Positions 23,341 through 35,199 of a DNA stretch of 64,000 bases are shown in pieces. Made by a program: the position numbers and the translations under genes. The DNA lies in contig NC_051439.1 of NCBI RefSeq assembly GCF_001649575.2, positions 16,750,144 to 16,814,143 on the forward strand, in the 5' to 3' direction. This DNA is from Kryptolebias marmoratus (Eukaryota > Chordata > Actinopteri > Cyprinodontiformes > Rivulidae). The number at the start of each line of letters is the position of its first letter. Within the stretch, counting starts at the first letter, position 1. The notes beneath the pieces were generated by a model. The model was given only the letters and a program-made list of their open reading frames with translations. It was not told the DNA's origin and searched no databases.

Positions 23341-24745
23341 CATGCTGATTAGTATTCAAAGATGCTCTATAATACATGACTGAGCTCATACTTCATCATA
23401 CATGCTTCTTGTGAAGAATGTGGCTTGTACTTTTTTGTCTTCTTTTTGACAAATTCAAGTTAGAAATTTGATCCTGGGGAAATCCTGTGTTTCACTATCA
23501 ATGGTGATGTTTTATAGATAAAAGCCTATAGTAAAAGAAAAAGAAAATATCTTACTAAAAGGTGATGTGGCTGATTGTCTGATGAAGCGCTTGATGTGGA
23601 CTGAGTGACAGGTTGTCTTTTTGAAAATCAGCCCCACCTTCAGAAACCAAGGTGGTTTCTTTGTGTGCTTTCACAATTGGGTACATAAAGGGACTAGCTG
23701 TGGTTGAAGCACAGATTTCACACACCTGCTGTGAAAAAAGAGCTTAGTTGTTATTCAGTTCTTTAAAAAGCACCTTTAATGTGTTTTTCTAGTTACAAGG
23801 TTTAACCGAACATCCATTATACAGCAAAAAAATCAAAAACTATTTAAAACCAAAACAAATATTGAAAGGTAGACTTGTTTTTCCAACTTTGCAGCAAATA
23901 ATATTCAATTTGCTATTGTTTTGCTTGTGGAACAGCAAACAGCACAATCTTTTTTTGACTTAATCTTTAATAAAAAGGCAGACAACTTTTAAAAAGTTTG
24001 GATTTTTTTTTTGTTTTTGTTGTTTCTATATAAGAATAAAGCTTCATCTACAATATTTTTTTCATCATATTGGCAAAAATAGTGATTATAAACGCTTGAT
24101 GTAACAATTATTACAAACAAATACAATGGAACAAGAACAGCGTTAACAACTCAAAACACTACAAACAGCTGCATGTTCAGTTGGAAACATTTTGTTGTTG
24201 AATGACATTTAAATGCTCTCATTTACATCTTGAGGTATATGTTTCAACCAAGTGGAAAACTTTGTGTGTATGCTTTACATATTAAGAGCATCTCTGTGGC
24301 AGTATTTTGGGGGCAGAGAAATTTACATTCATTTTGTCTGCGGTCATATGAAGAGGATCATGTGGGAAATTTGCAAGTTCTTTCTGTCTGATGACAGATT
24401 TAAAGCAGGCCTCTTTTTTTTAACCAAGCCACACTATGGTTGTAAAACCACAATTATGAGTCTTGTTCAGCTGAACAAAAACAACATCTTTAAACTGATT
24501 GCAGCAAATTGAAATTAAGCCAATATTTTACTTGTTTTTGTATATTTTTACTCTTTTTCTTCTCATCAGCCTTTCCTGCTCTGGTGAATGAAAACGTCAA
24601 AAAGTACATAAGAGCCATATTTAAAAAAGGCTCTTAAGCAAAATATTTATTCCTAACCATTAAGTAGACATATTTCTTTAACTTGCAAAAACCAAGATAT
24701 GGTGTGTTTTGAAATGTGATTAAAACATCAGATACCCTGACGTGA
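23341..24745. other. AT-rich spacer
   Basis: No gene, no long frame and no strong repeat. A T-run lies at 24,005-24,012 and there are several A/T runs. Confidence 0.5.
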
Positions 24746-24850
24746 CCTTGGGAGACACAAAAGTGGCTATAATTCAACCAGTTTTGAAGATATTGAGCTA
24801 AAGTCTGGCGTTGTAGTAACTGAGTCATTCACAACACATTCTTTAAATCC
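24746..24850 (+). repeat. Interspersed repeat copy C (internal fragment)
   Basis: It shares ACACAAAAGTGGCT with copy B and continues with TTTTGAAGATATTGAGCTAAAG and GTTGTAGTAACTGAGTCATTC. The equivalents in copies A and B are ACAGATATTCAGCTGATG and AGTGAGCTAAAATTTGATG. Only the middle third of the family is recognisable. The ends are lost or too diverged. Confidence 0.65.
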
Positions 24851-25465
24851 ACTGGCCTTGTTTTTTCAATACAATACACAAAGTCATCGTATGTGCAATC
24901 TGCCCTTTTACCAACTACTAAAAATCTTTTTAAAAAATCTTTTTAGTTTTGACACTAGTAATGTTTAAAATATAAATCAATACCAAAGCCTCTTCATATA
25001 TGTATATATCAAATATGTTTTAAACAGTGAGAATTGCTTGAAATAATGTGAATCTGTTGATGTAATGATCTTTTTACGGAGGAAGAGCCAGTCAGAGTGG
25101 AAATAATTCTTTTTGCATTTTAAATGATCAATACATTTTGACTGCTGTGTTCTTTTTTTAAAAAAAAAACAACAAAATATGTTAAAGTTATTTTGGAATT
25201 AAGACCTTTTGTTTCCAACTCTTTTTTTTTTTGGTTTGCATTATTGTCCACACATAATAAGACATCATTTGATATATTTGATGTTTTATTATACAGTGGG
25301 ACTTTTAGCACAAAGAAAATGGTAAGATTATAGATTTGGTAGTAAATTAGAATGTCTTTCTTCAAAATCCTTGTTGATGATAGTGCAGCTGTCTCTCAAA
25401 ATCAATTTTTAAAAATGAAGCCTAAAACCTGTAAAACCTAGAAATGTCTGAAGTATCTTGTATTA
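24851..25465. other. AT-rich spacer
   Basis: Very AT-rich with poly-A and poly-T runs near 25,157-25,170 and 25,222-25,231. Nothing else is visible. Confidence 0.55.
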
Positions 25466-25482
25466 AACACAAGGTGGTGCTA
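25466..25482 (+). promoter_or_regulatory. CTCF-like motif, forward
   Basis: AACACAAGGTGGTGCTA differs at two positions from the CTCF consensus CCACAAGGTGGCGCTA. It lies 240 bases from a second site in the same orientation. Confidence 0.35.
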
Positions 25483-25619
25483 CAGAATTAGGTTTGGTCT
25501 GAATTCAGTCCCTGAATCTGAGCAACAGAGTTAATGCACTGATATTATCAAAGCCTGAATCTCATTTTAAACTGATATGAACTCAGTATGACACATCCAG
25601 ATGATGAGGCTGCTTCTCC

Positions 25620-25935
25620 ATTTTCCTGCTGACCTTTTGTGCTAATCACAGCCACTGTAAAAGAATAAAACACTGGCCAGCTGGTGATAAAAAAAAGCCC
25701 TCCTCACATCTAGCAGGTGGTGTTCTGCATGTAACGTCCCCCCTGTACAACCAGCCAGTTATGGCTTTATTGCCCCACACATCCCCTTCATATCTGCCTG
25801 CTTCTCAGCCGCAGCCAGGTAAGACCACCTGTCGGAACAATGATAAGACAATAAGAGGGGATTGGATGTTAGACTGGAAAGCGCTGCCTATAATAAAGTG
25901 CAGTGTGAGGATGACTGTGCCGCATGTTAGTTTTA
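25620..25935. promoter_or_regulatory. Conserved-element-like block with donor-like site
   Basis: A balanced block with GCCAGTTATGG and AATGATAAGACAATAAGAGG (GATA). It contains a perfect splice-donor match, CAG|GTAAGA, at 25,818/25,819. The upstream plus frame from 25,761 reads Pro/Ser-rich to the donor. No good acceptor precedes it, so if an exon ends here it could be a first exon. I do not recognise the peptide. Confidence 0.3.
25710..25725 (+). promoter_or_regulatory. Weak CTCF-like motif, forward
   Basis: CTAGCAGGTGGTGTTC has about three mismatches to CCAGCAGGTGGCGCTC. It has the same orientation as the site at 25,466. Confidence 0.25.
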
Positions 25936-27493
25936 CCCTGTATTTTTATGTGTGTTTGTTTGTGCTCACACATACAGGAAATTATGTGAGCTTGTGTTTT
26001 TATCTTTTATTTACAGAAAGATATATGATTTTCCAACTAAATGTATCATTTCTCAAGACATCCATTTGAGGGCAGTGTGAATCACCTTAAAAACAACCCC
26101 TCATTTTTTTACATTTTACTGTGTTTTTTTATGAAATGACACATTTTTGAGTTCTAGTTTGCCTGCAAAACATAAAAAATGTAAATAAATTCAAGTTAAG
26201 GGCATTAAAACAAACAAATAATATAGTTTGTTGTGAGAATATCTGCACAGCTGGAGTTGCACATAATATTTGCTGTCTTGCAGAGGCTGTTGTGACTTGG
26301 AGGTTGTACAAACAGAGCAAGCTGATTATTTTCTTTATTTTTTTGCTTTGATTTACCAACATGCCTCTGAGATCAACAGATCAACAGATCAACAGCCAGC
26401 TTTTGGAGTGCTCTGCTTTTCAGTGTGATGTGCTGTAGGTTTGAGGATCTCTGTGCAAACAGCCTCTTTATGACAAAGAGTGAGGTGAGTGGCTTCAGAC
26501 ACTACAAGCCAGACAACTCATCAAACAAACATACTAAAGGCACTGAGTACACTCACTCTGTACCATCACACTATTGTTATTAGAGAATTTATTGACATTA
26601 ATATAGGATTACAGCCTTCTATCAATAAATATGACGCTAAAGTGGTCTTAACACATTTAAATCCTGAATTGTACGTTATCCATATTAGCTTTTTTGTCAT
26701 TAATGACAGTATTTCACCACACTGGTCTCTGGTGTGAACATGCACACTGCATTCTTCCCATCTTTTCAAATTTCAAAGAAGATTACAAGCTGCCGACCTA
26801 ATTCCTATCTTGACACTTGCATTATTGAGAAACATTAAGTGTTTTTACAGCACATAGGGAGGTGCCATTTTGGTCAACGTAGGCTTTAGCGCCTTTCAGC
26901 ACCTTGCTAGCTGACTCAACTTACTATCTGAGCCTCATCTGATGAATCTGCACAGCTCCCAGCTGCAGAGTAGAGCCTGGCAACAGCTTCACAGCTAATC
27001 TCTCCCTTTTCTACAGTTTTCTCTTTCAGTTATTTGGCTTGATTGCCTGTCAGATGTGAAAGTTGATGATATATTATTTCAGGGTTCTGTCACCTTTCAA
27101 ATCTCTCAGCATGCCTTAATCTCAAGATGAAACACGGGTAATGGCTTGAGTGAACGCAGATGGGCAAAATGTTTGTTGCAAATAGAAGGGAGAAAAGAAT
27201 TGTTTTAAATCTTTAAAATACAGAGATGGAATCTAAAAGACTGCATAAACTTTAGAGATGTGTGCTGCAAATGTTGCCTAATAAAAACCATAACATTAAA
27301 ACCACCTGATAATTCATGTGAATTAGTTTTAAATGAGCCTAAACAGCAAAATTTATTATAAGAGAGAGTTTTAGGCCCAAAGATCAGCATCAGAGTCCAA
27401 GAGCATCAATAAATTAAGGACAGGAAGGTTGTAATGTTAGGATTTAAACAATAAGAGTCCAATTTGTACAGAGTCACTGGGTTCAATATTCAG
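25936..27493. other. Mixed spacer
   Basis: AT-rich with a balanced patch at 26,850-27,010. The 102-codon frame at 25,761-26,069 continues from the preceding block and has no domain. Nothing else is recognised apart from the tandem octamer at 26,371. Confidence 0.45.
26371..26394 (+). repeat. Tandem octamer GATCAACA x3
   Basis: Three perfect head-to-tail copies of GATCAACA followed by GCC. It is a short local duplication with no obvious function. Confidence 0.9.
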
Positions 27494-27552
27494 AGGGTCA
27501 CATGGTGCAGTGTTCAAGGTAAGCACCTGTCCTGCAGCAGTCAGAAGGCCAA
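27494..27552 (+). repeat. Possible SINE-like repeat remnant
   Basis: CATGGTGCAGTG, then GTAAGCAC, then CTGCAGCAG and CAGAAGGCC follow the order of a common fish repeat I recall. That repeat reads GGTGGTGCAGTGGTTAGCAC, then a cytosine-rich stretch, then AGCAAGAAGG. The match is decayed and partial, and no B-box or tail is seen. Confidence 0.35.
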
Positions 27553-28139
27553 ACAAAAGGTGGCTGCAACTGAGGATGCTGCTCCATCAGTATCATTCTC
27601 CTCATATGCATAAACGGATGTTTCAATGCAACTTTTTAAGTGTTTAACCAAATAAGCAGTCAAATGAGCAACAACATCTGCTATACATTAACATCAAAAT
27701 ATTTTTCAGGGCCAACATACAAAAAAAGATGTGACCGCAGATTCAAATGCTTCTCTTGTCTTTTCAAATCCTGGATTTAAAATGGTTCCATCGTTTGGAT
27801 GACTATTGTGAGGATTAGGAAAATATTATTCATAGTATCAATATCTATTTCCATATGGCATAAGAATGATAATAGGCCTTCGTGCCCATGCAGACGATCT
27901 GACATGGAGAGGCGGTTAGGTCACGTTTCACTGGTCCGTTTCCCTAAAAAACATGCCATAGCACAATGAATCTTGTGGTCTTCTGTATTTTTACAACAGT
28001 TTATAACTAATCAACTGCCATAACTGTCAGTCTGGGCCTATTAAATCATCAGTGAGTAGCTTTTATGTACAAACATGTATTTCGTTCTCATTATTTCCAG
28101 CTCAACGTCCTACTTCAAATCATTTGCTTCTTTTTCCAA
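27553..28139. other. Mixed spacer
   Basis: AT-rich with a balanced patch at 27,870-27,960 (CGTGCCCATGCAGACGATC). No gene, repeat or hairpin was found. Confidence 0.45.
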
Positions 28140-28530
28140 ATGCTCACCTTCTCAAATTATCCCAAAACTCTCCCTTGAATTGAGGAAATAATCTCACTAG
28201 CATTTCCCCCAAACACCCCACTGAAAGCCTTAACGGACATCTCAGGCAGCACTTGGTGAAAACACTGAGATGGCCCTTTTGTGCTGGTCTGCTTGGAGGT
28301 CTTTCCACAGTGCCAAAGTGGGCCTGGTCTGCAGCCATGTGTGACTGGGCCACTTAGTGGCTCACACTAATGACCCTAATTGGGAAAGTGGGCTCCATTT
28401 CAGGGTCACTGACAGACTGACTGGCATGTCAGGAATGTGACCGAGTGGCACCCACCTATTGTCTTATTGTCTGGGCCATCCCATCAGTTATCTGCTCATA
28501 CTGTGATGAATACACTCCATGGTGCTTGTT
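28140..28530. promoter_or_regulatory. Strong conserved-element-like block
   Basis: About 390 bases of balanced, repeat-free sequence. It contains an imperfect stem at 28,404-28,442: GGTCA-CTGACA, a 12-base loop, TGTCAG, five unpaired bases, TGACC. GGTCA/TGACC are nuclear-receptor half-site words in opposed orientation. CACTAATGACCCTAATTGGG gives paired homeodomain cores. No good coding frame is present. Confidence 0.45.
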
Positions 28531-29600
28531 TCTACAGCTGAAAAACTTCAATCAATTTTTTTTTTCCATTAAATTCATTTATTGGAAATGAATTTATTTA
28601 AAAAATAATAATTTAAAGTATTTTAAGGGAAGATTAATTCTTACCTGAAGGTTGTAACTCATTTGGAGATGTCATCTGACTTCTATTAATACAGTGCAGA
28701 CATGTTGTGTTTCTTTGTCACATAACTCTACTACAGATAAAAGTACTTTTGTTACAATAGGGAGTGGTGGGCTGTTGGTTGGTGTTCTTCCCTGAACTGG
28801 AATCAGGTTTGTTGCAGCTCTGCGTGGGATGAAGGTTCAAGAAGAATTCAGAGGAACTAAACTTATAGGAACAACTCACGTTGCAACCCCTTTGGCATCG
28901 AATTGTCCATAAATCAGGTGTTTGATGTGGCTGGCCTCGCGTTGTACTCCACGCCCTCAATGCCTTCATGAATGAACCCGTTGTAACAACTTCAAAACAA
29001 AACTTCAGTCAAGAATTTTGCAACATTCATTTCATTTCTGTGCAAGACTAATATTATTTGCACTGCTACTTACGCAGTGATTGCATGGTTTGAAAATATG
29101 AGCATGCACACGGAGCACATTGTACAAAGTGCAATGAAATTGTGACTTAAATGCTTCTTCACCGTCATTACAATTAGGATAAGAAACATTCAGTAGTTTA
29201 ATGCCACAAAAAGCACAAATACATGCCCCTCAAAGATTCAGCATTGGTAGGACAGTAACACTACAGGATAATGGTGAACATTAAAATGGCATATGCAAAA
29301 TACTGTCTGTGCAAAAGTAACTGTAATAATATTTCAAATTACTGCAAGTTAAATCTTATTCCAGTGAAGTAAAGCTTGTTTTTAAAAAGAATTTTGATTT
29401 GTTTCAAAGTTACAAGAAAACCAAAGTTTCATAAACAATTAAAAGTTTAGTGTTTTATTTTAAAAAACGTGTTCCACATGTCATTTCAGTCATCTGAGTT
29501 TGACAAATCTAGTAGATATTTTTCAAATATTAGAGTTCATTTAGAACAAAAAGAGTTTGACAAAACTCAAAAACATTTTTTTACCACTAAACTCTTTTGA
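28531..29600. other. AT-rich spacer
   Basis: A balanced patch at 28,740-28,970 contains an 83-codon minus-strand frame without domains. The remainder is AT-rich with no structure recognised. Confidence 0.45.
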
Positions 29601-29995
29601 CAGTAAATAGTGTTTGTGTCAGAACCTTTGGAATTTTTGGTAGTTTTTTTGTTAAAATCATTATTGTTTTATGTTTTTTGCTTGAGTTTTAAGTACTGTG
29701 GTCCTCTCCATCTGTTCCTTGGTTTCTTTTTGTTAGAGTTGCTGTCTGGTTTTAGTTTGTTAATTGTCACACCTGCTTTGCATCTACTCATTCTTGTCTT
29801 GGTGTATAAATGTAGCCCTTGGTGTTCAAAGGCTCCTTGCCTTTGTCTTGTTCATGATGTGCAGACCAGTTTATTAGACTTCTATTTGTTCTCTGCCATG
29901 AAATTTTAGATTAGTTTTAGAACTCATGCTTTGTAGTGCTTTTAGTTTTATTTTTTGATTAATTGCTTTGTTTTGTTTTTTCATTTCTGTATCAA
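29601..29995 (+). repeat. T/G-rich strand-asymmetric block, probable old repeat
   Basis: The plus strand is strikingly T- and G-rich and A-poor for nearly 400 bases. It contains words such as AATTGTCACACCTGC, GGTGTATAAATGTAGCCCTT and CATGAAATTTTAGATTAG. I associate these with a class of long teleost interspersed elements that carry CACCTG and TATAAA-like words in T-rich context. The 99-codon hydrophobic frame (29,610-29,909) is a by-product. No ends were found. Confidence 0.4.
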
Positions 29996-32059
29996 ACACC
30001 TGAGTTGCATTTTTGTTTCCTCATTTCATGGTAGCTTTCGACAGCTTGTGAATTCTATAACTTCTACACTGACATTCAAAGTACAAAAGCTATTTTAGTT
30101 GTTTTTGTTGAGCAGTTTAGGGGTTTATAACTACTTCTGAAAGAACTAAACAGAAACAAAAATTAACAGAATAAATGAACTCTATGTTTTATTTAAGGTG
30201 AACTAAAAAGTTTATGCATATATTGTATTAAATTTCACTAAGCTTTTTGTTTTCATTTAAAGGCAGAACATATACAACAAACGAATTCCTGTGTGCTTCT
30301 GTGATCTTTTTTTTCTTACTGCAGTATCCATTCAGCTCTCTGGTAGCACATGCTACTGTCTGCCACCTGCATCCACATGGTGCCACTCAGATGTGGCTTC
30401 TACTAATACCTACGCTGTGATCCTCTCATTTCAGACTCAGGCATGCATTACATGAGTAGGTGTGCACCAAAAATAAAAGCCCTCTTTGAATCCTCTTGTG
30501 ATTCGAGGACAATATAGACTCACCAGATGGTCGCATTTGTAGCTAACAGCCAAAAAATGTTTTTCTAAGCTTGCAGGGAAAAAAAGGAAGAAAAAAACAC
30601 CTTGATTAAGAAGTTTAAATTCTGCTCAGAGTTTTGGTTACTGTGAAAGTCACTAAAAAACATGGGTGTTAGCCACGCGAGTGAGGTATGTGTGTCAACA
30701 GAGCTGGCCGGGGGATGAACTCTTGGATACACCTTGTGTGGAGGGAGAAGAAAAGCGAAAGGCAAAGACAGAGATGGAGGAAAGCAGGTGTGGCTTGCTA
30801 AGTGACTCAGCCCCAGCCTGATTCTGCTGAGTGACAAATCAAATGCCAACTGACAAAGTGCACTTTGGCTCCAAATTTACTGGCTGCTTTAACCACACAG
30901 GTGGTCTTTTTCTCACATGTGCAAACACATGTATAAAACGATAGACTCATCCATGCACCGGCAACATACATCTCCCTGCACCCTCAGTGGTGGATTTGAT
31001 CTGCATTGAACAGATTACAAACAGTGACGTCAACACCACAACAATATGAAGATATTAGTTTTGGGTTTGTTCCAGTGCCCTGTACGTGACCTAGCAGTTG
31101 CAACACGACATGCCGGGATCTGACCTCATCCACACACACAATCATTACACTTGACTAATGGGCCCTAAGGTGAACCCTGTGTGTCTGTCCCAGGTCAGTC
31201 TATTCTTGCTGATCTCTGAAGGGAGTGGTCCAGTCATCACCGGTGAATTGATGGTGCCTCCAGAAAGGAGGGCAGGAAAACAAGTGCCACGTAGTGAGAC
31301 TCACCAGATCTATTTATATATGGCTTTTCCTGCTCTCTCTTACACACAGAGACACACATACACGAGAACAAAGAGAAACCACTTTCAGTTGTCAGTCACA
31401 GCTCGAGTTTACCTTGATAATTCTGGCATACCGTCAAACTTTAATCTATAATAGGTGTGTTTGCAAAGCAAAGAATCCATAAGAATGATCTATTTGCTTG
31501 TTTCTTAGGTCGTGTTTAAATAAATGCATTACATAAACTCTTTTTGTATTTGTTTGTAAACATCAGGAGATGACGTGCAGAGCAAATTTACTCTCGTGTG
31601 TGTGGTCAGAGAGGTGCTGAGGTAGCTCATAACACAGACTAACACATTTACAAATATGTTGGATATGATTTAAACTCAGTGTTCATGCATTTGTAAACAC
31701 TGGACAGGCCCACTTTTGCATCTGCAAATGACTGAAACTTTTCTTGTATTTTTAAATAAAAATTGTTTACAATATCACACACTGAAAAGCAGATATGTTG
31801 CAAATTTAGCTGCAAAGACAAAACATGGAGCACTGTCCCGGCTCTTACCTGTTTCCCACAATCTGCAATGCCAGATGTGAAATCAGCCTTGCAGCTCTTC
31901 TTACTTCTTTAAACTCATGCATTTGCACATTACCCTAAGAATTAGGATCTCTCCTTGCAGAGTGTTTTGCAGCCTCATGCTGATAGCATGGCTAAAATTT
32001 TGTAAATGTGAAATGCTCAGTCATGCTCAGTGTGTTAAACATCTTATGAGCAGACTAGC
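29996..32059. other. Mixed spacer
   Basis: AT-rich to 30,300. There are balanced patches at 30,300-30,520 (including GTAGCA-CA-TGCTAC at 30,343-30,356), 30,660-30,900 and 31,140-31,300. No gene is recognised. The frame at 31,158-31,451 (97 codons) has no domain. Confidence 0.4.
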
Positions 32060-32460
32060 AACCTGCCTGCTTGTCTGCTTTCATGTCTGTACGCCACCTC
32101 GGGAGACAGGGATTAGAGGCCTTGGAGGACTGACTGTATGGATGGTGTATGAATAACTCGGAGAGAAGGTGACAGACGGGACAGATCGCGTCTTATCACC
32201 AGTAAAGCCTCGGGACTCCCATAGGGGACCGGTGCATTGCACAGAGAGCCACATAAAGGGCCGCCGCAGACGTAGGCCTGGTCAAGGCCTAAGCTATAGA
32301 AGCCCTGACATCTGGCTTTCTTCTGTGCTTCATCGCCAACCTGCTACCCCATTCTGGCAGCTATATGCACTTCATTATTGTGCCTTAATGCGCTTTTGAA
32401 TCGCAGTCAAAATTAAGTCCTGATATCTCATTTTATTGCCAATAAAATTTATTTGATATG
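32060..32460. promoter_or_regulatory. Strong conserved-element-like block
   Basis: CpG-bearing complex sequence. It has TAGGCCT-GGTCA-AGGCCTA (7-bp arms, 32,273-32,291) overlapping TCAAGGCCT, which resembles the NR5A/ERR extended half-site TCAAGGTCA. Then follow TGCACTTCATTATTGTGCC and TTTTATTGCCAATAAAAT with HOX-like and CCAAT words. No long conserved frame. The regulatory role is inferred. Confidence 0.45.
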
Positions 32461-33719
32461 AAGTATCCACCATCCAGTGAAGTTACACCAGCGTGCAGTA
32501 TATGACACTAGCAGTATGTTTTTGCTGCACGTTTAAGTACAAATGTGCAAAGTGTGTTGTATTCTTGCCAATAAACTGTAAAGATAAAATTATGATGAGA
32601 CAATAAAGGCAGGCTCAATCGTTTTGAGGGGAAGATACACAGCAGGTGGTACGAAAAGCTCTGACAGAACCCCTGATTTGTGCAGAATTGTGTTGCTTAA
32701 AGGATATGGCCACCAGATGCCCATTTGGATGAAAATCTGGGTTTCAGTCTAATCTGTCAATTTTCGAAGCCAAAAACGTGTCAGCTTTCATAAGCAATGC
32801 ATGAAACTTTGGTGTTAACCCGGTTGCAGAACGCTTCTTTACTTTACTACATTAAGAAATGTCAGTCATGTGCTGGCAATTTTTTATTTACAATTATATT
32901 TTATTAATCTTATTTACAAATATCAAGCCATACATTTTCTATTTGGAAATGTTGCTTGCCTTTGTGCTGGGTGTGCAGGACGTCAGCAGTCCTCAGAGTG
33001 TAGCCATAGATGGCAGTGTTTTGCCTTATTTTTAACAAGCCACTCAGCTCCGAGGCTGTGCAGAAATTCTGCTCTGTTTCTGAGGAATACATGCTGTCTG
33101 GTTAGATTGGGTGTTTAATTTTTTTAAAGAAACATTTTGTCTGACTTTCAAGCTAACTGCAGGAGATACATTTTCATTATTAAAATATTCTTTGATGTAA
33201 AAGACAACACTCATCTCTTCATAAAGTCATTGAAAAAGTGAACATCGAAAACCATGAATGTATGTCTGTCTTCTTTAAATTTTGTTTTAGAAATTACATT
33301 TCTGTCTAAGTTTACATTCAATCTTCACCATTTTTTAAAACATTTTTGATGGGATTTTACTCTATAGCATTGTAATTTTAACTTGAGTGTTTTTTTCATA
33401 CTTAAAATAAAATTTTTAAAAATGTATCAATTGTATAATAACTGAGTCTATATTTTTATTTTGAAGCTTTGGTCCTACTTTAATTTTGACACTTATCTGA
33501 TTAACAGGATTTTTAAAACGGGCTTTTTTTATTTGCTGTTTTATTAAAAAATAATAATAATAATTTTACTAAAAGACATCTTTTTTAACAACACTTATTT
33601 AATACAAGAAAAAGAAAATATTAAAAAATAAGTAATTAGGTAATATTCTAGTGTAATTTGTTGAATTATAGACGATTTGTTGCCAAGTCTGACTTTTATT
33701 TGAAGATCTGTAAATTTCT
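32461..33719. other. AT-rich spacer
   Basis: Strongly AT-rich, with an (AAT)5-like run at 33,548-33,562. No gene or repeat family was recognised. Confidence 0.5.
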
Positions 33720-34010
33720 TTGGTCTCCTGCTCCAACCGGTCCAAGGTCGGCTTTATATTCGACTGAAATCATAAAATGACACTTGAGATAAACAGAATG
33801 TTTACCCACCCCATGTGAGCTGAGGCTGATATGTAAATGCAGCCTTATTCTTTCATCAAATTTGCATTTACCCTCTTAACCAAACACTACAGGGCTCCAA
33901 TTCAAACAGCGCTAATGATGGCTGGCCCTTTATGACCAATTGCCGTATCGGCAAAAAAGGGAAAAGAGCAATTTAGCCTGGAATGAAAGAAGCAAAGCAT
34001 AGTAGCTATC
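33720..34010. promoter_or_regulatory. Strong conserved-element-like block
   Basis: A perfect POU octamer ATTTGCAT lies at 33,860-33,867. It is followed by CTCTTAACCAAACAC, CAGCGCTAATGATGGC, CCTTTATGACCAATTGCCG and GTATCGGCAAAAAAGGG. The density of homeodomain words with single CpGs and no repeats is the pattern of deeply conserved vertebrate enhancers. I could not verify conservation. Confidence 0.5.
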
Positions 34011-35199
34011 TGTGAGTGGTTGACAATAATTGGATCAACTTTGCAGAGAAATGGATGTTTTGATGCTCCAGTGGCTGACTGGCAATCGGCTGGCTTTTCG
34101 CCTATTTATCATTCCTCTTTTATCTGCTGCTGCCAGACCTTTCCACAGCCTCCATTCCACAGCCGGCTAATCAAACAACTTTTTAATAAGACTAAACGGC
34201 ATCTCCACCACCAGAGAACAGAGCAGGGCTTCACAGGACGGCGAGGAGAATCTTGGAGTGAATATCAAGTAACACTCTGACATTTTTTTTTCCTTCCTGC
34301 AGTCAGAAGTTTGACACTGTATCAAGAACAATCAGCTGACTTTGCTGCTTTCAGATCTGTGAGGCAAGCTGTGATTCACAAGGACACAGCCTCTTTAAAC
34401 TGGGCTTCTGCTTGCCAGCAAGAAAAGATTCAGCTTCATTTGGTTCAGTTGGATCTTCTCCACCAGTGTCTGCTGCAGTAGAATTTGATTTTTTGCTTCA
34501 AGAGTCATTTTTCTTTCTTTTATTCTTTTGTTTGTTACCTAAACTCTTCAAATTTCATAGTTTATCCTTGCAGACTTTGTCAATAAGCTAAATCTTTATC
34601 TTGTTTAGCATTTTTCACAAATTGTGTAATTTATTGTTTGTTTGTTTTTAATTACATTTGTATCTTTAAAAATTGAACTCGAGTGGAAATATGAAATTGT
34701 TTTTGATCCTTTGCTACCTCGAAGCCGGTTGTCTGACTGAACAGACAGCACTACAGTGAGAAGGTCAAGGTGCATTTGAAGCAAGCCTGGCCTGTTTTTT
34801 TCTTCTTGTTCGGGGAACAAAATTGATGTCCCGCTGCCCACCGCAAGCTCACCAGCTGCTGCTCGTCCGTGTGGTTAAAGAGAAGTTAACAAGCAGAAAA
34901 CAAAACATGTGACAAAATGCAACAAAGGGCACCAGGGAGCGAACGGGGCTGTCTTTAAGAAGGATCTCCCTGTTGGTCTCCTGCCGCCAAAGGAGGCTAA
35001 AAAGAGACCTGATTCGAATCCTTGCTAGGTAACTGAGGGTCCCATGTTTGGAATGTGTGTCTCAATATGCCTGTGATATCCCACCCTGCATGATCACAGA
35101 CCATAGGTCACGCAATTTGTTCTTTTTTTTTTCTCGGTGCATCAATTATGTATTTTCTTTTCTAAAAAGAAAAAAAAAAGAAAAAAAAAGATGAGGTGC
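34011..35199. promoter_or_regulatory. Probable conserved-element cluster with A/T-rich gaps
   Basis: Balanced patches at 34,020-34,290, 34,310-34,460 and 34,700-35,110 are separated by T-rich DNA. GATTCGAATC at 35,011-35,020 mimics a tRNA B-box but lacks a T-stem and was rejected as a tRNA. An A/G-rich run at 35,161-35,192 ends the interval. No coding signal. Confidence 0.35.

Noticed and set aside
35011..35020. GATTCGAATC as a tRNA or SINE B-box
   Set aside because: Flanks do not form a T-stem, and no A-box, anticodon arm or acceptor stem can be drawn.
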